The notes below the pieces were generated by a model. The model did no database searches, was not told where the DNA came from, and saw nothing but the letters and a program-made list of their open reading frames with translations. This document shows, piece after piece, positions 24,791-38,213 of a DNA stretch of 64,000 bases. Position numbers and translations under genes: made by a program. This DNA comes from Chrysaora quinquecirrha. Taxonomy: Eukaryota; Cnidaria; Scyphozoa; Semaeostomeae; Pelagiidae. Each line of letters starts with the position of its first letter. The stretch's first letter is position 1. Where the stretch lies: contig JACTAT010000026.1 of NCBI GenBank assembly GCA_014526335.1, positions 1,249,565-1,313,564 on the forward strand, written 5' to 3'.

Positions 24791-25872
24791 CAATCTAGGA
24801 CTGAATCTCGCTTTGAATTAGGCCCAACCAGCCTCAATTTCGACTCAAGGTTCCCTGAAGCAAAACATTAAATTGTATCTAATGTTAAACATTTCGCTAC
24901 TGCCTGTGGTAGGTCCTTTTGGTTGTTTTGTTCAATTCAGATTGAAGAGATTCTGACAACTTTTTCAAACTTTCCCATCGTACTGTTTCAACAACTCCCC
25001 ATTAGGTCAAGTATGATTCGCAACAGAACACAGATGTTCAAAATAATTGAAATTAAATCCAAAAATATATAACGACAGAAAACAAAGTCACAGACGAACG
25101 AACTTTATCAGATTTTAAGATCTCATCCCATTCCAACAACAACAACCCTCTTTGCAACAACAACAACCTTCCGCAGGATAGTCCAACTGCTTTGTGGAGA
25201 CTGCTAAGGAATGTGTACACACGAAACCTTGCACGCGTGCAGCTGCAGACTTAAAAAGTTGCTCCGTTAATAATCAAAAGGTATTTTTCATAAAGAGTTC
25301 CCTGTAGGGAGGTTCATAGGCTTCTTTCTACCCCTCCCTCGCCATTTCAAGTATCATAGAGGCACTTTTCACAACTGAAATTGTCATTCAACCCAAACGG
25401 AAGGGTGTAGGCAACCGAGTCACCCCTTTGAGCATAAATAAATTCATTACCGTCACTTCTCAGGTGCACGAAAGAACACAGCCCAATGACTACATTTCAA
25501 AAGCTATATATAAACTCCACGCAATTTGTTATGTTGATGCATAAACCATGCATCGGTAAAGGAAAAGGTAGACCCGATGCCGAATTCCATCCGGATAAAT
25601 CCTCGGATTCCGTATGCAGGCATCATTTATCGGGAATTATCGTTAATTCTGTCCTCGATTTCCGGCTTCGATGCGAGAAACAATACTAAGGAAGAATACT
25701 TGAGGATGATTTTTCCGTTAACGGCTACTTCAATGTTATTAACTAAATATATTTGGTCTGACTGTGTAAAGTTAAAGTACATTGGGGAACTTATAATAGC
25801 GTGTCTGCAGAACACATTAGAGTTACTGCATATGCCTTACGTTTACCCCAAATAGAGTAACAGGGCCTAAAG

Positions 25873-26165
25873 GCGGGGGGGGGGAGGACAAGGAAATAGT
25901 AGGCAAAATAGAAGGTACCCAGTGAACATGTACCGATGATTGTTTGTCTTAGAAAATCAATGTCATTGTAAAAGAGTGATTTAGGGAAGATTAGAGTAAT
26001 GTATCCCCTTAGGCTATGCAGCTAACTCTAACTGGGGTATCAGGGGTCTCATGGCCAGAGGAAGAGGAAAAGGAGATAGCAGGAAAGAAAGGGGGCAAAA
26101 ATTCAGATGTATCCATGATTCTTCACCTTAGATAATCGTTACGATTAGAAGATTGATTTAGAAAA
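25873..26165. repeat. Imperfect tandem duplication, about 175-bp unit
   Basis: Two diverged copies share G-rich starts, GAT(T)...CTTAGA(A/T)AATC and GATTTAG(G)GAA/GATTTAGAAAA ends (25873-25990 and 26050-26165). Non-coding. Confidence 0.4.
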
Positions 26166-26559
26166 CGGTAATAGATTGGGTAGAGTTTATGATTCAAAAT
26201 GAAAAAATTTGCGGCATATGGAATGTAAACCACTTTGACTCAAGCGAGAGGCCAAACAGCTGTCTACTTCTCCAAACAGACCAATAACAAGAGAACTGCT
26301 CTGATAACTGGTGTGTTAGGCATCCAAAACAGGGTAGAAAGTGTAAGCCATCCATATTTCCACTCAGAGGCATACTCAATACACCGCTAGCATATCCGTG
26401 AATGACCTCTTTTTCATTTTAATATACAACGGCAGACACTTTCAAGACTTACGTTTGATGTGGCAAGGTTTTCACTGCCTTCATGATGTTTCCAGAAGAA
26501 AGGTTACTAAGGTTTTTTGACTGTGGCGTTTTGACTTTGACTGTGGTTTTGACTGTTGA

Positions 26560-26750
26560 AGGTGCTGTGGCGTCGTGGTGTAATCCAGCTGACCTGTGGT
26601 GTAAAGAGCTCAGTGTGGTCAGGGTTTGAGCCCAGCCACGGTAGCGTCACAGCCAGGGTCGAGGTCTCGATTAGTTAACCTACTACTGAGATCCTAGCGA
26701 CTGACGCTAAAACACCATTGCACCTTCAACTTCACCTTCACTAATAGAGC
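26560..26750 (+). repeat. tRNA-derived SINE, family A (best copy)
   Basis: The most complete copy: AAGGTGCTGTGGCGTCGTGG, GTAATCCAGCTGACC, an AGAGCTCAGTG stretch, B-box-like GGGTTTGAGCCCAGCC, ACGGTAGCGTCACAGCC, GAGGTCTCG and the tail CTACTACTGAGATCCTAG...CTTCAACTTCACCTTCAC. It serves as the reference for the other copies in the window. Confidence 0.8.
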
Positions 26751-28110
26751 TATTGTAAAAAGCTGTCTTTTGGACCGACCACATATGCATCCGCTATCCT
26801 TACCATCTACGTCACCCCCCCTCCCCTGTCAGGTTTGAAATCAAACCACTTTTGAACTAAAATAACTATCCACTATACTTGATAACTTCTGCAGGAGGAC
26901 TATGACTAATATTTGAACAGGACGTTTCCTATTAAAAAACTGAGCAAATATGTTGGTAAAAAAGAAAAGAGAAATGATAGATGAAACATTTAATAACTAA
27001 ATATTACTTCTAAACTAAATATACTTAATGAAAGGTCAGGATCAAACTCATCATAATCAAAATATATAAAAATTAATAGATTAAGGAAGAAATTATTTGT
27101 TCTGATGACCAGCTCTTGTCAATCAGCTCTGTACTACGCAATATGGACTTTTCAAGAGAAAGAAAGGGAATACAATTGCACAATGAATGTCTGAAAACTA
27201 TAGCCCATCACAGTAAGACTATTGGAGCACCTCGCAGTATGGATGACATTACATTGCCGAAGCATTATTCAAGGCTGTGTCAATAGGAGGATAGTAGTGC
27301 TAAGAGAAATATGTTCATGGTACATACACGAACTGCTTCGGCCATAGTTAAATACGAAGACAATGGTACGAAATATGTATCAGTAACAAGCAAAAAAAAC
27401 ACAGAAACGAGGTGGCCATGCATCCCAGCATCCTTTTCGCTTCCTGAGATTCTTAGCGTCAGATGAACAGACAAGATCTCCGTCCCCCAAATAAACCACC
27501 ACGAAATAGAAACAGAACGCTTGAAGTGAATTCAAGTGCTATGAAGCATCAATTCTAAACGAGTGTAGCTAAAGGTACACATAGAAACTGGTAGATGCTG
27601 GTTCGGCAATAGTTAAATACGAAGATAATAGTGGTTCAAGTCAAGCTAATGGTCGTGTATTCAGAAAAATCAAGTGGTATAGAATAGAATGATATTATAA
27701 GAAATATAAGATTATCACATAGACGCCAATTCATAAGCATTTGATCTCATTCAATCAATGTATTAGGAAGCCATTGATTCTAGGTATAAGCTGCAAGTAT
27801 AATGCCGACAATACGTGCCGTTCAGTACAGTAGTATACAACGCCCATCTATGTACAAAGCACTATTTAACTTCAATGTGTATTAGATGACCTATAGGGAA
27901 CATTAAGTATTGAGGTCTGTGAACAAATAATAAGAGCTGAAACGTTATTGCCTATGCTGCATAAAGTACGTTTGTGCCTAGGAAGGTAATTTTCAAAATT
28001 TAAAACAAGAAACTAAGAAATAGACCACGAGGTTTCAATAGAATTTTCCTGCAAATAAATCTGCCTCAGAAAACCGCCTAAGTATAGTTTTTGAGTTGTA
28101 CAGAACTTCA

Positions 28111-28371
28111 AAATTGCGATAAATAGCGGAATCATTTTCGGGCACACTTAAAAGCTATTTTCTTCTGACACTCCTCAGAGTATGAATGTCAGAAACAGAC
28201 CGAAACAATACACTAAGGCAGAATTCATACCCATTTCAAGCCGCATCTGTGTATAAATTCCGCGTTCGTTTATTGTTTCGGTCTGTTTCTGACGTTCATA
28301 CTCTGAGGATTGTCAGACGAAAAAAGCTTTTAAGTGTGCCCGAAAATGATTCTGCTATTCATTGCAATTTT
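28111..28371. mobile_element. 100-bp palindromic (foldback) element
   Basis: The left arm 28111-28210 and right arm 28271-28371 are reverse complements over about 100 bp with few mismatches (for example CATTTTCGGGCACACTTAAA against TTTAAGTGTGCCCGAAAATG). They are separated by 60 bp. The plus-strand frame through the palindrome is not considered a gene. Confidence 0.85.
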
Positions 28372-28547
28372 GCCTGGGTATAACAATATGCCTTTAAACA
28401 GTACAGGCCTCGTTTCTATAGACTAAGTAGGAGAAAATTATATGTCCTTCATGAGCTCTTAAGTTAGCTCTCAGACAACCATATATCCAGGCTAATTGTA
28501 TACCAAAGTTTTCTGTAGACACTTAATTAAACATGCTATTGAAGTGG

Positions 28548-28712
28548 ATAAAGAAGGTGCAGATGAAATAGTGTATTTAGCGCAAGTAGCTAGGATCCCA
28601 GTAGTAATCGAGACTTCGACCCTGGAGGTGACGCTACCGTAGCTGGGGCTCGAACCAAGTCCTCGCTTAGCTTCTGACGGTCGAGCCAGCTGGATCAGGC
28701 CACGACATCAGA
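28548..28712 (-). repeat. tRNA-derived SINE, family A (copy, minus)
   Basis: The minus strand reads CTGATGTCGTGGCCTGATCC, AGCTGGCTCGACCGTC, B-box-like GGTTCGAGCCCCAGC, then GTAGCGTCACC and the ACTGGGATCCTAGC tail. Confidence 0.75.
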
Positions 28713-30221
28713 GCACATTAAAAAGAAGCAAAGGTTGGGGTATTGTGAGCTTGTGAAGGGTAATCAAAGCGGGGAGAAAAGAGTGCTGGGGGCATATATT
28801 CTAGAAAGTAGAAAGGAGAGAGGCACAGATACGGATAGCCCGGATAATAACAAAGTGTTTTGCGAGCAAAGAATGGCAGACGCTAGAGAGGGCTCCAACT
28901 GGCTTTCCAGATGCCATGCTCAGAACTGAGTAATTTTCCAACGTCAATCACGGACTATAGCAGGTTAGACAGCTTCTAGACAGCCAGACATCTATTGCTG
29001 ATAGTTAGATGTAGCCATGCTCTAAACAGTCAAACTATAAATCAAGAGCTCGCTTTCCAATTGAATATGCAGGAAATGAATATTGATGAAGATAAGATAC
29101 AGTGAATATAACAGAAATAAATTGATAGAGAATGTCTGAAGGGTGAAGGGAGCTAAGGTGGCAGACAGACTTCAGCAACAAGATTTATACAGTTAATATA
29201 TTCAGATGCAATCTCCAAGGTCTGAAAATGATTGCGATTTCATTAAAATCCGCTTTATTTGATTCACAAGGAAATGCTTAGCAACACATTCAATACAGTC
29301 GAGACACTTTCCTTCTATACATTTGCTACACAAAAATTCATTCTAGCATTCTGTCGAAAGACACTCAGTCAGACCACCTTCCGTCTGGCCCGAGAATTCT
29401 ATGGGAAATCATAAAATGAAAGTAAGGAAGCGTGATGAACCAAGAGAGAAGCGATCTTATCAATGGATGAATAAGAGATATTGACAGGAAAAATCCACGT
29501 GAGATAAGAACATAGATATATAGCGATGAACGGCACGAAAAATATGTGTGAAATGGTATGGAAAGGATGCAGTGATCACTGCAAACAAAGATCAGGACAT
29601 TACAAAGATATTTCACCTTCATGGGCAGACTTTGATTGAAAGGGTGTGGTTTTCTAGAGGGGGGGGGGGGTACATTTGATACTGAAACACAAACCGTTTG
29701 AAAGATCAGATCTTTGATCGATCTAGGGGTTCAAAATCTGAACGACACTTGTAGACATAGGAGATTATTCGACATATTCATCCTCTGATGAGCGAAGGAA
29801 AAGCAAGAACTTTGAACGATCTATCTTTGGAATAGGGATACAGCATCTGAGCCACCCTATATGGGAGATTATTTGATCTTATTATTGTTCCACTGTATTG
29901 TGGTCAATTGAGTCAACTGATCCTTTCATAGATTTACGCCTACAAAGTCTTAAGTCCTACAAAAAGTCTTCACATTTACTGAATGTGGCGTATTTTAACC
30001 ATTAACCATTGATTGTCTGATGGTGTGAGCTCCTTGACTGCAAGATCTTCTAAAACTCAATGTTTGCAATCCGTACGATTAATGCTTACATAAGCTCGAA
30101 GTTTCCCTCCCCCACTTATCTATGGGTCCTGAACTTGACATTGTACACATGAAGATCTTTGTACACCATTAAGACGACACATTTACAATACAACAAAACA
30201 ACAAATGCTTAGTAAAAACAC

Positions 30222-30227
30222 TTTATT
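30222..30227 (-). terminator. Polyadenylation signal of DNAJC8
   Basis: TTTATT on the plus strand gives AATAAA on the minus strand about 90 nt past the DNAJC8 stop codon (TGA 30315-30317). Confidence 0.6.
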
Positions 30228-30314
30228 TACACCATAGAAAGAACAATTCTTTTTTAAAGCAAAAGTATGCATTATGATGACAATGATGATGTCAATAAAT
30301 ACCTCATGTAACTT

Positions 30315-33300
30315 TCATCTTTTTTCTGGTTTTAAAGATGGCGGTTTGAATGTTTTTGGCATTTTGCTTTTACTCGATTTGGTCTTCTTTTTTGACGTCT
30401 GAAAACTTCGCCAACTGTCTACTCTTTCGTTTCGTCCTTCCTACAGAGACAAGAAGAAAAGGCTATCATAAACTTGATTTCAAATTGAACCTTAAAATTA
30501 ATTCATGCACTAGAGAAGGGACTTATTAGAGAGAAGGGCTTATTCAAGAGAAAGACTAATTAGAGACGGGGCTCAATCGAGAGGGACTTATTAGAGAGGG
30601 GGCTTATTAGAGAGGGGGGGCATATAAGAGAGGAGACATATGAGGGAGAATGACTTATTAGAGACGAGGGTAATTTGAGAGAAGGGCTTACTAGAGAGGG
30701 GGTATATTGAAGAGAAGACCATTAGAGGGGACGTAATCAAGAGAAGGGCTGATAAGAGAAGGGACTAACTAGACAGAAGGATTTACTAGAAAGGGGGGTC
30801 TAAGAGGGAGTCTGTTAGTGAGATGAGATTCCTTGCTAAGATGACAAAAAAAGTTGAGAAATTAGAGGGATGTGATCCCCCATTTTATGCGCAACATTGT
30901 CGGTGGTCCTTTATGACCTCGTCTCGTCTCTTACAGAGAAAAAGACTTGTTGGAAGAAATGCCTCGTATCCTTCTAAAAGAAACTTCAAAGTGAATAGTC
31001 ATATTTCTTCCTTCAAGCGACGAGGAAAACCTCAAATGTTAATACACCATTCATCATCCGTTTAGTGAAGATTATTATTTTATATGAATTTAAAAAACAT
31101 TTCAACAAGAATAAAAAGAGATAAGGTAGATTATAACACCCTTATGATTCAATTCTATGATAATCCTATGGATATCATTCTGTAATAGATACATTCACCG
31201 AATAAGACAGTCACAGGCCTTGATTTACATGCTTATAATCTAGATAAGTCATTGTGTTATTCTTCGGTGTGTTCTGCTACTTAACCTGCAGCTGAGTTAT
31301 GTATTTGACCCTTATTCTGTTGGTTGGAATCTTTCATTTACAGCATCTGATCATATTCAACTTGCCTCAGTTTAAATCATCTATAATAACTTAAGTAAGT
31401 CCAGGTTTAACATATAAGTACAAGCTACATACGCAGCTGCTGGTACGGATTCCTTCGGGCTACTAATTTGATTTGATTTGATTTGATTTGATTTTATATG
31501 ATTTGATTTGATTCGTTTCGATTTGACTTGACTTTGTCAAAAAATCGCAATTTTCTGAAAAGAAGCAGTTCGTTTTCTCACTTGGGTTCTTTGGCTAATT
31601 TCATTGGCTTTCCCACTATTACATTTCCCACTATGACTACGCCCTAAGAATATCAGCTAAATATGAATCAGATTGAACATAAAAAGCAAGTAAAAAATAA
31701 GAAACTAACAAGAATGTAGGTGTTCACATCAGAACATCACATTACCAATTCAATGCCACTTTCCTGATTGGCTAATTGTGATTCACATTCGCGTTAGTAT
31801 TCTACCGCAAGTATTTCAGCCTATTTCTGATGAGTTCTGACGAATCTGAAGAGGGTTGGGGTTTCAAAAGGTTTTTTAGTCAAGTTTCCATATCTTTCTT
31901 CCTATTCTTTGCAATACAGGTATCCTTCAGTGATAGACAGATGATTGCGAAGTCATTGGCACGTTGAAGGAATGTGTAGCGTGTTTATCTTTAACAGAGA
32001 TTTACTTCTGAGAGATAAATGATTGAAAGGACAGATGAAATGCAAAACAGCCAGATAAAATTTGAGATTCGGAAAATGTTGATTTAAGATTAAGCTTAGC
32101 TTCGTACATAAACATATGAATTAAGGTAAGAACAAAATAGTTGAATGAAAAATCGGAATCTCAGAGAAGAATTTATGATGATGATAATCATGATTGGGTT
32201 AAGGCATATGATGAATGAAATGGAATGAAATCAGGAACACAGGGAGACAGGAGAGAAAGATAAGCCTTCCGGTATCAGCATGGGTATTATTGTTCTTCTG
32301 CTAAACCAAACAAATCACACAGTCATCCAATTAGGGGTCAATGCCACGCGATTAATCAAAAATTGTTCTTTGTTCTCTGAGTTTTAATACCAGCACAAAA
32401 GTACAACTCAATGCAGATGTGAAATCAGTGATATCCATTCAGGAAACCAAAAACGTAGTAGCAGGATGGGGATCCTTGGGGTAGGTAGTCTTTTTCATCT
32501 CAGAACAATGGAGGAAAATTGGCTAAGTCTGCTGTCTCCAACGACGAATCATTATAAATCCACTGTCTATTATCTGTCATTTCTAAAATCACCCATAGTC
32601 TACTTCGTAAATGCACCCAATGTCTCAGCACTGCATGTATGCGAGCCAGTTGCCTTTTTCGTTGAATGTTAGCCGCGAATGACACGGCAGATATCTCGGG
32701 GGTACGTGGGATACCTTATCTCAAACTGTAGCTGTAAATCGAATGTTTCTTCGTTGTGTCTAGTAGCGTACTGTCTCTAACACAAACCCATCTATGGCCC
32801 CACTCTCTACTATTTGTACGCCTAACTTTCCATGAATATCACGTATATGTATGCAGACATAGTGGGATTAATAAAGCTCATGTAGGGCATGTTTGTACTG
32901 TGTTTTCTCTAATATCTACCATCTGTTGAGCAGAGGTTCAGTGTAGCTTATATTCTATTTCTATCATACGTTAGATGATATGTTACGTCCATTGTTCAAC
33001 AAGCAAGCAAGCAAGCAATCCTGCAGCTTTTGCCCAAAGATTGATATTGTAGAACGAGTACCAAAGATACTATGATTTGTGTCTTAAGACCACTTCATCC
33101 TGTGTACATCTTTGGATTGTACTAATACGGTATTCTCTGTCACATCCTGAATCTGTTGAATAGAGTCCACCGTACATTCTTTTTCAATCTAGATTTTTTC
33201 ATCTCAGAACAATGGATGAAAGCTGGCCAAGTTTGCTGTGTCCTGGTTCTAAAAGTCTAGGGTGTCTAGAGGTCCAGCGTAGCATATTTTCTTTTTCTAT

Positions 33301-36300
33301 CATTCGTTATGTCTACTATTTAACAAGCTTTTTTACCCTTGTAATTATACTGTGTTAGTTGTTTGATATTCATTAGCTATATCATTCAATATGTAAAGCT
33401 ATTGAAGGACCAACGTAAACTAAAGAATGGAAAAGCAAGCAATTCTGCCAGCTATACAACTGTTGTGGGCCTTCAGCCTGAGCTCCAAGACTGATATTCT
33501 AGAATGAGTAACCTAAATACTATGATTTGTGTCTTAAGACTAAGTCCTTTGTGTCTTTAAGACCACTTAATCCAGTGTTACAACTTTGGTCTCCTGTATA
33601 ACATATACTAAAATCCTACTTATGTTCATAGATTCTTATAATGTTACCCTATTAAGTCAACTATGTGCTCTGTTCGTCCACTGTCCCTTAAGTCTACTGT
33701 CTCTTAAATGAAATACTAAAACAAGACAAATGTCTAATGAGGAAAATATTAAAGAATTTTTTCATAAAATCAAAGAGATCGGAAGTAGTCTAATTAGGTT
33801 CGGTGAAATCAAGGATGAGCTGTCTGATAAAAATTCTAATTGACCTTTAGTTCATTAATTCGTTAAAGAATTTCATTCATTTGATTTTTGAAGGAAACAT
33901 TCATTGATTATTCTCATACCCCCGTGGTTAGAGCAGGCTCTACGTCCCAAGATCCTGGGTTTGGCAATCATAAAAAGTGCAGGGATAAGAAATGAAAGGT
34001 ACCTCTCTGAGCCTTTCTCCTAAATCAAGAAGCAAAGTTTCAAGACAATGTGTCGATCAACAATTGCCTACAAGCTCGACATCAAAATCTTCAGAAGGTT
34101 CGTCACACTAAGTCAATTATCCTCATCAGATTCAGACCAAGAAGCAAATGAAGAACAAGATAATGGCGATGTAGAGGACAATATGCCAGTATGGGATAAT
34201 TATCATCGTCACAGCTGAGCTACCTTTACCAAACAAAATAATTTTCACTTACATCCCAGTTTTTTTGCCATTCTTTTTTAGCTTTCACTTCTTCTTCTTG
34301 AGCTATTTCGGCATCTCTTTCTCTTTTCTGAAAACGAAATAAAAGCATTAAAAATTAGCCCTCAAACTTCGAAAAACATTTCACCTGATGCAAAGCCGAA
34401 TACTGTCTAGGGCTACCCTAATACAATGAATTAATATAACTATAGGCACTGTTGCACACAACGGAGCAATGCTCTTTTGCAATGGTTGTAAGGCACGAGA
34501 AATCACTCAGAGTTGCACAGAGTAAAAACTACAGGTGCTGCAACAGGTCTGCAACTTTTCATGCCACACTATCACAGACACGTTGCATGGTTGTATAGTT
34601 GTATAGCTGTATAGTTGTAGGTTGTAAGTTGTAGTGTATAGTTGTATGGTTGTTGTATGGTCGTATAGTTGTATGTAGTAGTAAAACGTTATTGAACAGA
34701 GGTTGCATAGAAAACGGAAAAAGTATTCCACTGTTGCACAAAAGGTCGTTGTTCTATTTGTATGAAACCGGTTGTTGCACAAAATAGCAGAAAACGATCT
34801 TGAAATTGGATGAAAAAGCTTCTAATTAGACGGAAATGGGCTTCAAATCTCAAAAATTAAGGGCAAATCTGTGTGCTGAAACGTAATGTAAAGGAAGTTA
34901 CCTTTCGCTAGCAGTCCTTTCTTCAAGCTGTAACCTTCGTATTTCATAATCAGCAAATAATTTAGCAGTTGTTGCTCTCCTAAACTTGCAGTACTAAAAA
35001 TATGAAAAAAAAACACAAGCATTAGACGTTTCAATGTTAAGCTATCAGCATTATAAAGCACATTTTATGTCATCACAACATGTTTCCTCTTGCATGGTAT
35101 CATTAGTAGGAGTTTTGGTGACATAAGGACGTGGCGAAATATTCAACCATTGTTTTTCAAACATTATAAGTTGAACATTTCTAGCTTGGACAGGTTGGGA
35201 GAGCTAAGAGGCACAGCTGTCGTATTTACTACAGGAACAGGTAGCTATATAGAAGAGGGACAGCGTTTGCCAAATATATGATACATGGAAAGAATGAGGG
35301 ATGGAGGAAGATATAGTTTATCTTAATGGTGATAGTGGACAATCAAGATGCGTTATAAGATAGAGAGGTTAGCAAGGCGGTGCGGACGATGGAACTTGAA
35401 AGTCTTGTAAGATGAAACTCGTTCCGTTCATTAGATGAACGGTTTTGATTCAATCTTATGGACAAGGAAAGAGAAGAACCCGCAGAGATGGTCGCGTAAC
35501 TCTTCAGCGGTTTCCTAAAGAGGAAGAGTTAGGGAAAGTTTAGAAGAGAAGTAGGGGAAGATCATGCATGAATGACGCAAAGATATAACACTTAGAGACA
35601 AACCTTTTCAGGATCAGTGTCCTCTTCAATGCTATCTATTCCTAATTTCTTTGATTCTTTTCGTTTGTCTTTTAGCTATAGATGACAGATATTGAATTAC
35701 AGCCAGGATGAAAAGTCAATCAAACAATCACTCAATCACTCAATCATTCACTTAAACATTTAATCATTCAATCAATCTTTTAATCCATCAAGCATTCAAA
35801 CAACCAACAACCGTTCAATCGTTTGATATTTTAAGCAATGACAATTGTTCATGCAACCACATCATTCAAACAATCAATCATTCAATCAGTTCATTTATCA
35901 ATCAATCAATCAATCATTCAATCAGTTCATTTATCAATCATTCAATCAAACAACAATTAATTATTCAATCAATCAATCACTCAATCAATCAATCAATCAA
36001 TTAATCAAAGAGGTAACTCTTAACGCACCTTCATTTTCACCATAGCATCAGCCTCTTCAAGAACATGTTTGATTTTCTTAACTTGGTCAGGGTCTTTTAA
36101 TAACTTGTTTGCTACATTAACAGCTAAAAAGAAAAAAAAAATATCATTGACAAAAGAAAGGATACAAAATGAAGGCAATAAATGTCTATGTTACAACAGA
36201 ATGTTTAAAATGAACTGATAGATACCTTCAAATGCTTTTTGTGCCTGTTCTCTATTATCAATATTCTTATCAGGATGTACTAATATGGACAACTAAACAA

Positions 36301-38213
36301 GAAAACAGAAAGAGTTACTCAGATTTGGCCAACGTAATTTTTACATATCAATGTATTTGCATATTTGTGTATTTAAAGAGACACAATTGCTTGTTTACTT
36401 TATTGTTAGATTGACATTGATTGATTGATAGGCACATACACTATCTTTGCAAGGTATTGGTTTCTGTGCTTAGCACAGGGGGGCAATGAATAGCCAAGGA
36501 GGGCTAATCCAAGCAGTGTAAGCTCTGTCCTTTCTCTCAATGTCACCACACCTCCTGGTCCCTTTTGTTTTTGTGTAAAACTACAGAGAGCTGACGCATG
36601 TCTTTGCTCTTCATGAGGAGTTTGACATTGCTTGAAATCAAACCAACAACCACAGATTGCCAGTCAGACTTGCTCACCATTTGGTCATCCTTAAACTGAC
36701 TGACAGTCAATAATTGACAGCCATAACTTTCTTGGGAGGAATTGGGCTAAAAACATATTAAAAAGCCACTTTCTTTACCTTTTTATAAGCTTTTTTGATA
36801 ACTTCTTCTGTGGCATCTGGGGGAACTTGAAGAACCTGAAAAGTCAATTTTCCACATCAATCAAATCTTGCCAAAACTTTAGAGATAGTAAGGTGATGGG
36901 TTTGAATATCAACAGGACAACTTTGATTCAGCCTATAGGCAACGCAGCTGTTTATCCTTCCAAGGATGGTAAATGAATACCAACGGTATGCATTTTAGAA
37001 TATCAGTTTGGCGATAAAGGCTGCAGGTACACATCAGGGTATTGCTGCAAATAACATAACGTACTTGGTTGTGTTTGAATATGAAAGATTACTATAAACA
37101 GCTTAATAGTAAGAAGCAATGAAAATTTATATCAAAAGTCAATGACACAAATAGTTTAATGGTTAGTATTATGAATAATTTTGAATAGCAAGTCCTACCA
37201 ACCTCATATGGATTAAGGTTAAGATATTTTGAGCCTGGCTTTGTCAGTCTTTCAATTTGCTTATCATTAGTCAAGTCAGCATCTCGTTTTTCAATTGCTT
37301 TAACCTACAAAAAATAACAGTTGTCAAACAAGGGATTTCATCAAGCTCTATAGCTCAGTGGAAACGTCGTTGGCTCTCTGATCATGCAGTCCAGGTTCCA
37401 ATCCCATCTATTAAGGTATGCCACTTGTGGAAAATCTATCCTAGTGTTCACAATTCATGACAAATATGTACAAATATGTATGGTGCTGAAGAAGGCTCAA
37501 AATAGCCAAAACACAAAAAGTCAAAACGGAGGACAGCCTTGGGCTGTATGACTCAGAGAGTTACTCGGTCATTTCGTTGAGCTCTATAGCTCATTGGAAA
37601 CGTCGTTGGCTCTCTGATCATACAGTCCAGGGTCAAATACCATCTATTGTGGTATGTCACTTGTGGAAAAATCTAGTTCTCAGTGCATGGTGCATAAATA
37701 TTCCATTCCATTCATTTACTTGCCCATGCTTAGCTTACCTACACATTACCTGGGTGGAAACTTTTTTGTGCTTACTGAAGAACTTTGGTGGACGATTTTC
37801 TTGAAAATAATATAAACATTGTTCTTTCTGTCTGGAGAACAATAGCCTTTGTTGTGTGGCATGCACACAAACTCAAGTCTGTGGTATATGCCTGCATGCT
37901 TAAACTCTTTTCAGAATATCTGTAAGTAGGTAGGGTCTAAAAGATACACACAGTAGAACCCTAAAAGAATATTAACTAATTTCAAAGAACAACGTAGGAA
38001 CAAAAAAAAATTAGGCCCTTTTTGCAGGCCTAAAAAGGAGATAATTTTGTGAGCATCTCCAGAGTTAGAATGGCTTGAAAATTGTTGGAATATATTGCAT
38101 TTTATGAATATAAGCTTATTATATTAAATAAATTACAGTGAACAGCTAACCTCTTCTAAAAATTTCGAAAACTTGTCAAACTTGTCTTCAAGACTTTTAT
38201 CTGAGGCAGCCAT
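30315..38213 (-). CDS. DNAJC8: DnaJ homolog subfamily C member 8
   Basis: Nine minus-strand exons: 38151-38213, 37203-37304, 36779-36835, 36226-36292, 36029-36123, 35604-35675, 34902-34993, 34253-34327, 30315-30440. The product is about 249 residues (human protein 253). Recognition: QIERLTKPGSKYLNLNPYE at the start of the J domain, the HPD motif at about residues 80-82 (LSILVHPDKN), a charged helical middle, KKEWQKNW, and the C-terminal RVDSWRSFQ. Family role: J-domain cofactor of Hsp70 associated with the spliceosome and SR-protein kinase in the nucleus. Oddity: exon 34902-34993 is 92 nt and ends in phase 2 while the next exon reads in phase 0 from its CAG acceptor. Either one base is missing or an acceptor 5 nt downstream (exon from 34322) is used. 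Introns hold SINE and satellite repeats. Initiator ATG 38211-38213 opens MAASDK. Confidence 0.93.
30515..30815. repeat. GAGAGAAGGGCTTATTA minisatellite
   Basis: Roughly 15 degenerate units of about 18-24 bp with the core TTA(T/C)TAGAGAG(A)AGGG, within the last DNAJC8 intron. Non-coding. Confidence 0.75.
31466..31512. repeat. (TTTGA)n microsatellite
   Basis: Short pentanucleotide array TTTGATTTGATTTGATTTGA with degenerate flanks. It is the same motif as the long array at 55190-55331. Confidence 0.8.
32480..33600. repeat. Diverged tandem duplication inside a DNAJC8 intron
   Basis: Blocks recur about 450-700 bp apart: TTTCATCTCAGAACAATGGA (32496 and 33197), TGATATT(G/C)TAGAA(C/T)GAGTA (about 33041 and 33492) and ACTATGATTTGTGTCTTAAG (about 33069 and 33520). 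This is a non-coding local duplication. Confidence 0.65.
34582..34680. repeat. TTGTATAG satellite
   Basis: Irregular tandem TTGTATAG/TTGTAGG/TTGTATGG units of 8-10 bp in a DNAJC8 intron. The surrounding sequence (34440-34790) repeats GTTGCAC/TGCAACA words. Confidence 0.7.
35718..36008. repeat. (AATC)n tetranucleotide array
   Basis: Imperfect CAATCAATCATTCAATCAGT-type array about 290 bp long, ending about 20 bp from the 3' boundary of DNAJC8 exon 36029-36123. It crosses the donor-side intron of that exon. Confidence 0.85.
37345..37450 (+). repeat. tRNA-derived SINE, family B (copy 1)
   Basis: TATAGCTCAGTGG (A-box), GTCGTTGGCTCTCTGATCAT (anticodon-arm-like), CCAGGTTCCAATCCCATC (B-box), then GGTATGCCACTTGTGG. 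The clover-leaf shape is partial, so it is a SINE head and not a tRNA gene. Confidence 0.75.
37578..37675 (+). repeat. tRNA-derived SINE, family B (copy 2)
   Basis: A second copy about 230 bp downstream: TATAGCTCATTGG, GTCGTTGGCTCTCTGATCAT, a degenerate B-box GTCAAATACCATC, then GGTATGTCACTTGTGG. Same orientation as copy 1. Confidence 0.75.

Larger units (their letters stand above)
22674..30221. other. Gene-poor interval
   Basis: No coding exon could be supported in about 7.5 kb. Contents: a GTTT microsatellite (23025-23060), a TIR element (23356-23635), a tRNA-like SINE (24670-24790), an imperfect duplication (25873-26165), two family-A SINEs (26.6 and 28.6 kb), a 100-bp palindrome (28111-28371) and a poly-G run near 29660. 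Short frames overlap these repeats or lack similarity. Confidence 0.5.

Noticed and set aside
37345..37430. Possible tRNA gene
   Set aside because: A and B boxes are present, but the acceptor stem does not pair and near-identical copies recur with the same 3' extension, so it is a SINE head.
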